Shown here: positions 1 through 4,530 of the stretch, piece by piece
How the letters are laid out: every line of letters begins with the position of its first letter
How positions within the stretch are numbered: the stretch's first letter is position 1
NCBI RefSeq assembly: GCF_000719345.1
Contig: NZ_JOFX01000107.1
Coordinates: 1 to 5,671, forward strand
Direction: 5' to 3'
DNA length: 5,671 nucleotides
Source: Streptomyces sp. NRRL F-2664
GTDB taxonomy: Bacteria > Actinomycetota > Actinomycetes > Streptomycetales > Streptomycetaceae
Notes under the pieces: model-generated
Database searches by the model: none
The model's input: the letters and a program-made list of their open reading frames with translations, nothing else
Told to the model about the DNA's origin: nothing
Made by a program: the position numbers and the translations under genes

Positions 1-135
1 TGATGAGAGACCCGGCCACCGCCCGGTCCTGCGCAATGCCGGACAGTTCGCGGACGGCAGGCCTGCATAACGCGGACGCGCGAGCACGGTGCCACCGCCG
101 AGGCCGGCACGGTCAACACCTGCGGAAGGGGTGCG
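1..135 (+). ncRNA. 5' noncoding end of the IS110 element, candidate bridge-RNA region
   Basis: IS110-group elements are known to encode a structured bridge RNA in the noncoding stretch upstream of the transposase. This interval holds no convincing gene and can form local stems: 9-15 with 22-28 (GAC(C)CGG against CCGGTC with one bulge) and 89-93 with 106-110 (GTGCC/GGCAC). The assignment rests on position and family knowledge. The target- and donor-binding loops could not be identified. A purine-rich ribosome binding site (GGAAGGGG, 124-131) ends it, four bases before the ATG at 136. Confidence 0.35.
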
Positions 136-1352
136 ATGCCAGACACCGAAGGCATAGGCGTCCTCCTCGGAATAGACGTCGGCAAGACCGCCCACCACGG
201 CCACGGGCTCACCCCGGCCGGGAAAAAGGCCTTCGACAAGCCGACCAGGACGGTGCCGAACTCGGTCTTGAGGTTGTCGAAGACGGCCCGCAGCTTCGGT
301 TCGCTGTGGGGCATCATCGTGGACCAGCCCCCCTCCATCGGCGCCCTGCCCCTGACCGTCGCCCGCGACGCCGGCTGCGAGGTCGCCTACCTCCCCGGAC
401 TCGCGACGCGGCGGATCGCCGACCCCTACCCGGGAGAGGCAAACACCGATGCGAAGGACGCCGCAGTGATCACGGACGCCGCCCGGACGATGCCCCACAC
501 CCTGCGCACCCCGGAACTGACCGACGAAATCACCGCCGAGCCCACGGTACTGACCGGCATCGACCAGGACCTCGCGGCCGAAGCCACCCGCACCAGCAAC
601 CGGATACGCCGCCCAACACCCAGTTCCACCCCAGCCTCGAGCGCGTGCTCGGGCCCCGGCTCGACCACCCCGCCGTCACCTGGCTCCTCGAGCACTACGG
701 ATCCCCGGCCGCCCTGCGCAAGGCCGGCCGACGCAGGCTCGTCGAACTCATCCGGCCCAAAGCCCCGCGCATGGCCGCCCGTCTGATCGACGACGTCTTC
801 GACGCCCTCAACGAACACACCGTCGTGGTCCCCGGTTTCACCGGCACCCTCGACATCGTGATCCCGTCCCTGGCCGCCTCGCTCGCGGCGGCTCACGAAC
901 AGCGCCGGGCACTGGAAGCCCAGATCAGCACCCTTCTGGCGGCCCACCCTCTTCACCCGGTCCTGACTTCGATGCCCGGAGTCGGAGACAGGACCGCCGC
1001 CGTCCTGCCGGCCACCGTCGGCGACGCCACCGGATTCCCCAGTGCCAGCCACCCCGCCTCCTACGCCGGCCTCGCCCCCACCACGAGATCCTCAGGAACC
1101 TCGATCCACGGCGAACACGCACCCCGCGGCGGAAACCGGCAGCTCAAACGGGCGACGTTCCTCTCCGCCTTCGCCTGCATGAACGCCGACCCGGCTTCAC
1201 GCACCTACTACGACCGGCAACGCGCACGCGGTAAAACCCACACCCAGGCCCTCCTCCGGCCCGCCCGCCAACCCATCAGCGTCCTGTCCGCCATGCTCCG
1301 AGACGGCACCTCCTACGAGTCCCGAACCCCCACCACCACCCTCGCAGCATGA
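136..1352 (+). pseudogene. IS110-family transposase, broken by a frameshift and an internal inversion
   Basis: This is a DEDD transposase that would act with a bridge RNA to recombine element and target DNA. The ATG at 136 follows a good ribosome binding site. The N-terminal RuvC-like half shows LLGIDVGK (first catalytic Asp), VDQPPSIGALPL, then YPGEANTDAKDA with the late Asp pair. The C-terminal half (Transposase_20 type) shows VLTSMPGVGDRTA, SYAGLAPTTRSSGTS and GGNRQLKRATFLSAF, including the Ser-rich stretch expected to hold the catalytic serine. The ancestral protein is about 405 residues, the family's normal length. Two lesions are visible. Between 610 and 617 one base is missing (8 nt where 9 are expected), moving the frame from that of 136 to that of 618. 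Bases 244-314 are inverted: their reverse complement restores the family sequence. The family call is very secure and the gene is almost certainly inactive. Confidence 0.9.
244..314 (-). other. 71-bp inverted segment inside the IS110 transposase gene
   Basis: Read forward, these bases give a stretch unlike the family (TRTVPNSVLRLSKTARS...). Read as reverse complement they give MPHSEPKLRAVFDNLK followed by TEFGTVLV, the usual sequence between the AFDKP and IVDQP motifs of these transposases. Restoring the segment joins FDKP to MPHSE and TVLV to IVDQP in perfect frame at both junctions. Breakpoints are 243/244 and 314/315, with one base of ambiguity. The forward reading of the inverted bases contains no stop, so the frame stays open. 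Confidence 0.85.
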
Positions 1353-1383
1353 CCACCCCAAACAACCCCACACCCGGCACCAC

Positions 1384-1399
1384 GTCCTTGACGAAGGAC
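1384..1399 (+). other. Small hairpin near the right end of the IS110 element
   Basis: GTCCTT (1384-1389) and AAGGAC (1394-1399) are perfect complements around the four-base loop GACG. It lies 31 bp after the transposase stop and just before the inferred element edge. It may be part of the recombination end or a weak terminator. No T-run follows. Confidence 0.4.
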
Positions 1400-1411
1400 A
1401 TAGAGACACCC

Positions 1412-1585
1412 CCCTTCGTCACCTCCTGCAAGTTCACCAAGCAGGCCCACGCCTTCGCCGCCCGCCATGGCCTGGTCCTCGTTGACGTAGACCTCCTCGG
1501 CTTCTGGAACAGGGGCAGCGCCCTCAACCTACGGCGGGCAAAGCTGCTCGACCTGGACATCAACCGGTCCGGCACAGATCGGAAG
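1412..1585 (+). pseudogene. C-terminal fragment of an Mrr-like restriction endonuclease
   Basis: The frame reads FVTSCKFTKQAHAFAARHGL then VLVDVDLLGFWNRGSALN, the typical last section of actinomycete restriction-endonuclease-like proteins (Mrr_cat fold). In these proteins it follows the D...QxK catalytic core and ends in a strand plus a short helix. Only this tail is present; the catalytic residues would lie upstream and are cut off by the IS110 right end. An ATG at 1349, overlapping the transposase stop as ATGA, opens this frame, which runs to 1759, but coding character fades after about 1585. Beyond that the frame lies antisense to the reverse-strand gene ending at 1638. A second copy of the same segment lies at about 4370-4423. 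Decayed, no function expected. Confidence 0.65.
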
Positions 1586-1637
1586 CTGTCCCCCGACAAC
1601 CGAGCTCCTGACGCTCAGCAGCCTGCGTCGATGCCCT

Positions 1638-1990
1638 TCAGCCGTTCCCGAGCCCGCGGCACCGGCGCCGGGGGCGCGATGCCGGGACGGCGGGTGCCGG
1701 GCGGGTGTTCCATGCAGCGGTCACCTGCACGACCGCCGTGGGGGAGAGGCCAGCGGTGACCTGTCCGGAGGCCGGAACCCGGGCGTACGTCCCCGGCCCG
1801 TAGGCGGCCAGGGCCACCGCGAGCGAGGCCGCAGCCGTCTCGGCCGGCCCTGCGCCCCACCGGGGATCGTCCTCGACGGCGGCTGCCTGCCGGGGGAGTT
1901 CGCGGCGGGCAACGAGGAGCACGGCGAGGGCCTGGGCGTGGGCCGCGTCCAGGGTGACGGTCAGCAGAGCGGGGCCGAGCTGGTGCGACC
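1638..1990 (-). CDS. Hypothetical protein, reverse strand, 5' end uncertain or truncated
   Basis: I do not recognise this protein. The reverse frame ending at the stop at 1638-1640 has strongly G/C-ended codons from about 1990 downward, as expected of a real actinomycete gene. It reads HQLGPALLTVTLDAAHAQAL then AVLLVARRELPRQ, an Ala-rich helical segment (AETAAASLAVALAAYGPGTY) and a basic tail (RPRRRCRGLGNG). There is no clear signal peptide or membrane span. No convincing ATG, GTG or TTG with a ribosome binding site precedes the good coding stretch; the first in-frame GTG (1922-1920) lies inside it. The upstream frame stays open far into the neighbouring gene but looks like an antisense shadow there. 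The gene is therefore probably cut at its 5' end near 1990, where a forward gene begins almost immediately. Confidence 0.5.
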
Positions 1991-1999
1991 CGATGCCCG

Positions 2000-2451
2000 A
2001 TGAGGACGTACGCGGCGCCCCGCAGACACGACACCGAGGACCCGGCCGTGCTGCGCGCGCTGACCCGTAAGCGCTCCGCCGCACCTTACGAGCGGGCCCG
2101 TCTCGCCGCCGGGGCGCTGACCGCCCGCGTCCAGGCGCTGCGCCGCGCGGACCGCCTGAACTCCCGGCCCCGGCCGGGCACCGTCGCCGTGCCGACCACG
2201 CCGAGCCCGCGCCCGCGCCTGCGCACAAGCCGGGAACTGGAGCCGATGACGGACGTTGCCGCGGTGGAGCTGACCAGCCGGACGCTGAAGGCCGCCGCGG
2301 CCGAGATGGCCGAGACGGCCGCCCGGCTACAGGCCGGCGTCCGGGAACGAGATGCCGCCCGCCGCTCCCTCTCGAGTCCGCGGCGGCCCCGCCGCCGAGT
2401 GCCCACCAGCCTGTCCAGCCCGCGCCGGGCCGGACACCACCCACCGGGTGA
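2000..2451 (+). CDS. Hypothetical helical protein, possibly frameshifted near its end
   Basis: I do not recognise this protein. From the ATG at 2000 codons end almost always in G or C. It reads DPAVLRALTRKRSAAPYERA, a basic helix, a Pro-rich linker (about residues 57-75), then the Ala/Glu-rich helix ELTSRTLKAAAAEMAETAAR, possibly a coiled coil. The frame itself continues open to 2722, but from 2457 it overlaps a better gene and turns into Arg/Gly-rich nonsense. A one-base loss around 2345-2375 would move it into a frame with a Pro-rich tail (VQPAPGRTPPTG) and a TGA at 2449-2451, five bases before the next ATG, a normal operon spacing; I prefer that end. No strong ribosome binding site precedes 2000. 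An ATG at 2246 is an alternative internal start. It probably forms an operon with the gene at 2457. Confidence 0.45.
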
Positions 2452-2456
2452 GTCGC

Positions 2457-2981
2457 ATGACCACCACGACGCCCGCGGATCCGAGGATCGAACCCGTCGC
2501 CGCCCGGCTGAAGGAGGCCGCCCAGAAGCGCGCCGAGGCGTACGCGCCGCCGACGGACTGGCAGCCGATCTGGAAGCGCCCTCGGAAGCCGAAGTCCATC
2601 AAGGCGAAGAAGGCGGAGCTGGCCAAGCAGCGCAAGCGCCTCAAGGCAGCCGGTGTCCGACGGTTTTACGGCGCCCAGGCGCGCCGGCCCCGGCCCCGGC
2701 CCCGGCAGAACCGCATCGGTAGCGCCGCCGCCCGCCGCGACGCCCGCGACCTGTCCCGATGCGGCACTCGAGCGCCTGGCTGTGGTGACGACACCGGGGG
2801 CATCGCCCACCGAGTGGACCGCCCGATACCGAGCGGGTGGAGCGGATCGCGTGGACTCCACTCTCAGGCGCACTGCGATGTCCCGCACCGCACCGGGGGC
2901 GCACCATCCGCACCCGGTGCGCCGCACCTGGACTCCGCCCAGCACGGCCGCCCCTTGTCCAGGGTCCGCTCCACCCCTTGA
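2457..2981 (+). CDS. Hypothetical basic protein, C-terminal half uncertain
   Basis: I do not recognise this protein. The ATG at 2457 sits after GGGTGAG, a weak ribosome binding site overlapping the likely stop of the previous gene. The first 70 or so residues have near-perfect G/C third positions: an acidic/basic helix (ARLKEAAQKRAEAYAPP), TDWQPIWKRPRKPKS, then a Lys/Arg-rich helix (IKAKKAELAKQRKRLKAAG) and RRFYG. The high charge suggests nucleic-acid or protein binding, but that is inference only. After residue 75 the gene crosses a GGCCCC repeat (2686-2706) and becomes Arg/Pro-rich. A different forward frame (from 2653) then reads plausibly (PDAALERLAVVTTPGASPTE), so a slip at the repeat is possible and the true end may not be 2981. 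Confidence 0.5.
   Translation: MTTTTPADPRIEPVAARLKEAAQKRAEAYAPPTDWQPIWKRPRKPKSIKAKKAELAKQRKRLKAAGVRRFYGAQARRPRPRPRQNRIGSAAARRDARDLSRCGTRAPGCGDDTGGIAHRVDRPIPSGWSGSRGLHSQAHCDVPHRTGGAPSAPGAPHLDSAQHGRPLSRVRSTP
2686..2706 (+). repeat. GGCCCC hexanucleotide repeat, three copies plus three bases
   Basis: Units at 2686-2691, 2692-2697 and 2698-2703 are followed by GGC. It encodes alternating Arg-Pro, Ala-Pro or Gly-Pro depending on frame. It sits where the coding frame of the overlapping hypothetical gene becomes unclear, so copy-number slippage there is plausible. Confidence 0.8.
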
Positions 2982-3097
2982 CCAGGTTCTCCACTGGCAC
3001 GTTTCTCCTAATTCAGTGCGTAAGCAGACGGCCCGGGACCATGCAACGCCCCGGGTAGCTGCTCGCACAGGACAGCGAATGCCTGGATCCTCCCTGG

Positions 3098-3123
3098 CCC
3101 TCAAGGCCTCCTCAAAGAGCGGC
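3098..3123 (+). repeat. Degenerate direct repeat, copy 1
   Basis: CCCTCAAGGCCTCC and the following AAGAGCGGC match 3191-3216 at 22 of 26 positions, 93 bp apart. A shared TTGCGGGGTCC follows each copy (3135-3145 and 3249-3259), so the repeated unit is longer but carries insertions or deletions. In one frame both encode ALKAS(S/V)KSG. Confidence 0.7.
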
Positions 3124-3315
3124 ATCGCTGTCCGTTGCGGGGTCCGCGGTGATGACGCGGGCGCCGGGCTGATGCCTCCGTTTCCCCGGGCCCTTAAGGC
3201 CTCCGTCAAGAGCGGCGCAGCCCGGCGCCTCCGTGGTCACCGCGAAACTTGCGGGGTCCGGTCGGACGTTGACCGTCACGGCGCGAGCCCGCTCCAGGGT
3301 CGACCTCTTGTTCAT
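3112..3315 (-). CDS. Doubtful small hypothetical ORF, reverse strand
   Basis: A 67-residue frame starts at the ATG complementary to 3313-3315: MNKRSTLERARAVTVNV, then RPDPASFAVTTEAPGCAAL. Its first 35 codons have high G/C third positions. The rest overlaps the degenerate repeat, and its stop (3112-3114) lies inside the left repeat copy. The matching place in the other copy also reads GCCGCTCTTGA, one base short of giving the same stop. No clear ribosome binding site and no recognised family. It may be a decayed gene or chance. Confidence 0.25.
   Translation of the reverse strand: MNKRSTLERARAVTVNVRPDPASFAVTTEAPGCAALDGGLKGPGKRRHQPGARVITADPATDSDAAL
3191..3216 (+). repeat. Degenerate direct repeat, copy 2
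   Basis: Partner of 3098-3123: CCCTTAAGGCCTCC and then AAGAGCGGC, 22 of 26 identical. The associated TTGCGGGGTCC lies at 3249-3259. Confidence 0.7.
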
Positions 3316-3359
3316 CCGCGAGCCTGTGAGCTCTGCAGAAGATCGAGCCCCTGGAGTGC

Positions 3360-3562
3360 GCTGGTGTCGCGAACGGCTCCTGAGATGGCGGACCAACGAG
3401 TCCTTGGATTAGGGCGCCGCGTGACCCGCACGTGCTCGTGACCTGCGTAAAAGGACGGATCTGGGAGGACAGCTTGACCGTGTTCTGTGGCATCGACTGG
3501 GCGGAGCGTCACCACGACGTCGCCCTCGTCGACGAAGCCGGCACCCTGCTCGGTGCCGGTGG
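3360..3562 (+). mobile_element. 5' remnant of a second IS110-family element
   Basis: This fragment has a noncoding leader (about 3360-3473) followed by the first 30 or so codons of an IS110-family transposase. The N-terminus (CGIDWAERHHDVALVD) differs from that of the element at 1-1411, so it is a different IS110 subgroup. Family resemblance stops abruptly near 3562 and no downstream transposase motifs are found in any frame. The left boundary is approximate. The leader would hold a bridge-RNA region if like its relatives; it contains the 8-bp palindrome GCACGTGC (3428-3435) and GGAC/GTCC and CCAA/TTGG pairings near 3390-3406. Confidence 0.65.
3474..3562 (+). pseudogene. IS110-family transposase, N-terminal fragment
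   Basis: TTG at 3474 is chosen as the start because GGAGG (3464-3468) lies five bases upstream; the GTG at 3480 is the alternative. It reads LTVFCGIDWAERHHDVALVD and EAGTLL, the first strand and catalytic Asp of the RuvC-like domain of IS110 transposases. Relatives have about 400 residues; here about 30 remain. The open frame does not stop but runs on into unrelated coding sequence ending at 3923, giving an accidental or real chimera of up to 149 residues. It cannot be an active transposase because the remaining acidic residues and the serine domain are missing. Confidence 0.75.
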
Positions 3563-3695
3563 GGGTCCAGCCGCCCCCTCAGCGTCAGGCGAAACACCCC
3601 ACAAGAACCCCGTGCCAGACCCCCGGCCCGCTGGGCAGCCAAATGGCACCGCGGGGGCGACAGCCTTTGACTCATGGCGCAGCGGAGCTGCGTTG

Positions 3696-3923
3696 ATGGA
3701 CGCGGCGATCTCGAACCTCTCCCCGTCCGAACGAAGCAACTTCATCCTCCGCTACTTCCACATCAGCAGTGGGGTTGAAGCCGTCATCCAGGACATGAGG
3801 GGCACACTGGCCGTCGAGGGTCGGACCTCTCTCGCTGCCATCCTGCAGCAGGTCGCGCACGGCCTCCTGCAGGTATCTCCTGCGGAGGGGGCCAGGGCAG
3901 CCAGCGCCCATGAAGGCGCCTAG
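3696..3923 (+). CDS. Hypothetical protein or C-terminal remnant fused to the IS110 fragment
   Basis: I do not recognise this protein. From the ATG at 3696 it reads MDAAISNLSPSERSNFILRY, then FHISSGVEAVIQDMRGTLAV and EGRTSLAAILQQVAHGLLQ, ending in an Ala-rich tail at the stop 3921-3923. Codon choice is typical of a real gene, and it looks like a compact helical domain. The frame is open upstream (FDSWRSGAAL precedes the ATG) and continuous with the truncated transposase starting at 3474. It may therefore be the 3' end of a longer gene whose front was replaced by the IS fragment, rather than a 75-residue gene. No ribosome binding site is obvious before 3696. A terminator-like hairpin begins 25 bases after the stop, which supports a true gene end here. 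Confidence 0.5.
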   Translation: MDAAISNLSPSERSNFILRYFHISSGVEAVIQDMRGTLAVEGRTSLAAILQQVAHGLLQVSPAEGARAASAHEGA

Positions 3924-3947
3924 GAACGGCTTAGCAGCACGCAAGGC

Positions 3948-3976
3948 GGAGGCCCTCGCTGTATGCGGGGGCCTCC
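3948..3976 (+). terminator. Terminator-like hairpin
   Basis: GGAGGCCCTCGC (3948-3959) pairs with GCGGGGGCCTCC (3965-3976) over all 12 positions, one of them G-U, around the five-base loop TGTAT. No T-run follows, as is common for actinomycete terminators. It fits termination of the gene ending at 3923 and would also insulate the nuclease gene that follows. Confidence 0.7.
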
Positions 3977-4054
3977 CGTGCGACCAGGCGCCAAGCTTCC
4001 TAAATGCTCGGGAGATGGTGCCTCGGGCGGGGAGGCCTTCCGCCGGAAGCCACC

Positions 4055-4423
4055 TTGGGTGTGGCTGCCGTGGTCGGGGTCCTGGCGCGGTGCGGTCGTC
4101 GCGAGGCGGCGGCGGAGAAGGCGCGCCTCGCGGAGCAGGCACGGGTTCAAGCCCTGCGGGCGTTGGAATCCATCTGGGCCAAGAGGCCTTCGGAGTTCGA
4201 GGAGTACATCGCGAACCTCTGCCGCCGGGACGGCTGCGGTGAAGTGCTGCGCGTCGGTGCAGCAAACGACCTGGGCGTCGACGTGATCGGCCAGCTGCCG
4301 GATGGTCGGAAGCTCGTAAGTTCAACGGCACCGCCCGCAGCGAACACGGCGCAGATGTCCCGCTCTTCGTTCGCCTCATGCAAGTTCACCAAGCAGGCCC
4401 GAGCCTTCGCAGACCGCCACGGC
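4055..4423 (+). pseudogene. Mrr-like restriction endonuclease, catalytic motif lost, cut by IS481
   Basis: In intact form this would be a membrane-anchored or cytoplasmic DNA endonuclease of the Mrr_cat type. TTG at 4055 follows GGAAG by five bases; an in-frame ATG at 4004 lacks such a site. The order is a hydrophobic stretch (GVAAVVGVLA), a charged helix (REAAAEKARLAEQARVQAL), FEEYIANLCRRDGCGEVLRV, then GAANDLGVDVIGQLPDGRKL with the catalytic Asp at 4280-4282. The next motif, normally VQCKRY with the catalytic Lys, is absent. At about 4318 the sequence jumps to the later KFNGTARSEHGADVPLFV in another frame, implying an out-of-frame loss of roughly 50-60 bp. An extra base near 4368-4375 returns it to the first frame for SCKFTKQARAFADRHGL, where the IS481 element begins. 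Clearly inactive. The N-terminal frame around 4040-4090 is also doubtful. Confidence 0.75.
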
Positions 4424-4453
4424 CTAGGTGTATTGATCACGAGCGTTGTTGAC
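4424..4453 (+). repeat. IS481 left inverted repeat with CTAG
   Basis: CTAG followed by GTGTATTGATC and then GAGCGTTGTTGAC. Against the reverse complement of the right end it matches 20 of 26 positions inside CTAG, provided one base deleted from the right end is restored. It includes a TTGACA (4449-4454) that could serve as a -35 box, but no matching -10 is evident. Confidence 0.75.
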
Positions 4454-4455
4454 AC

Positions 4456-4469
4456 TGATCTGGTCTTGA
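4456..4469 (+). repeat. 14-bp near-identical direct repeat, copy inside IS481 left end
   Basis: TGATCTGGTCTTGA matches TGATCTGGTTTTGA at 5507-5520 in 13 of 14 positions. It lies just inside the left inverted repeat. Confidence 0.6.
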
Positions 4470-4476
4470 ACATGGC

Positions 4477-4530
4477 GAAGACCTCCGGTGTGGTGGGAGC
4501 TGTCTAGGAACTCACCGCGCGGAGGTCTTC
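4477..4530 (+). promoter_or_regulatory. Hairpin covering the IS481 transposase ribosome binding site
   Basis: GAAGACCTCCG (4477-4487) is perfectly complementary to CGGAGGTCTTC (4520-4530), and an inner GGTGGG/CTCACC stem (one G-U) can extend the structure. The right arm contains the Shine-Dalgarno GGAGG (4521-4525), five bases before the GTG start at 4531, which abuts the arm. RNA read in from outside the element would hide the translation start, a known way for IS elements to limit transposase made by readthrough. Confidence 0.75.

Larger units (their letters stand above)
1..1411 (+). mobile_element. IS110-family insertion sequence, left end possibly outside the window
   Basis: The element consists of a noncoding 5' part (1-135), one long transposase gene (136-1352) and a short 3' noncoding end with a small hairpin (1384-1399). 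The right boundary is inferred: sequence matching a restriction endonuclease gene, which also occurs at about 4370, starts around 1411-1413. IS110 elements lack conventional terminal inverted repeats and usually make little or no target duplication, so the exact ends cannot be read from this sequence. The element appears to have inserted into, or next to, the nuclease gene whose tail follows. The left end lies near or upstream of base 1. The transposase is broken, so the copy is probably immobile without help from another copy. Confidence 0.75.
2982..3359. other. Poorly coding interval with a degenerate repeat
   Basis: No protein family is recognised here on either strand. The left part (2982-3060) is less GC-rich than its surroundings. 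The right part holds two copies of a degenerate repeat and one doubtful reverse ORF. Frames are short or change repeatedly. The interval is probably a scar of older rearrangements lying between the hypothetical operon and the second IS110 fragment. Confidence 0.5.

Noticed and set aside
244..314. Typical programmed inverton
   Set aside because: No recombinase-sized inverted repeats flank the segment and no invertase gene is in the window. Only about 5 bp of inverted similarity can be reconstructed.
3..617. Upstream half of a 449-residue forward frame from 3 to 1352
   Set aside because: Only the part after about 618 is transposase. Before that the frame is an Arg-rich shadow of the real reading frame from 136.
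426..1052. Reverse-strand frame of 208 residues within the IS110 element
   Set aside because: It is a Gly/Val-rich shadow of the transposase.
1990..3209. Long reverse-strand frame extending the gene that ends at 1638 up to 523 residues
   Set aside because: Over 2000-2660 it is antisense to better-coded forward genes and is Arg/Gly/Pro-rich low complexity. The open length reflects high GC content.
3098..3260. CRISPR array or integron attC cluster
   Set aside because: Only two diverged units with unequal spacing, no palindromic conserved repeat, and no cas or integrase gene nearby.
3432..3473. GTG at 3432 as start of the second IS110 transposase
   Set aside because: It adds residues not seen in the family and lacks a good ribosome binding site. 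TTG at 3474 follows GGAGG at the right spacing.
3672..4379. Reverse-strand 235-residue frame
   Set aside because: It is antisense to the well-coded block at 3696-3923 and to the recognised nuclease relic, and has no family features.
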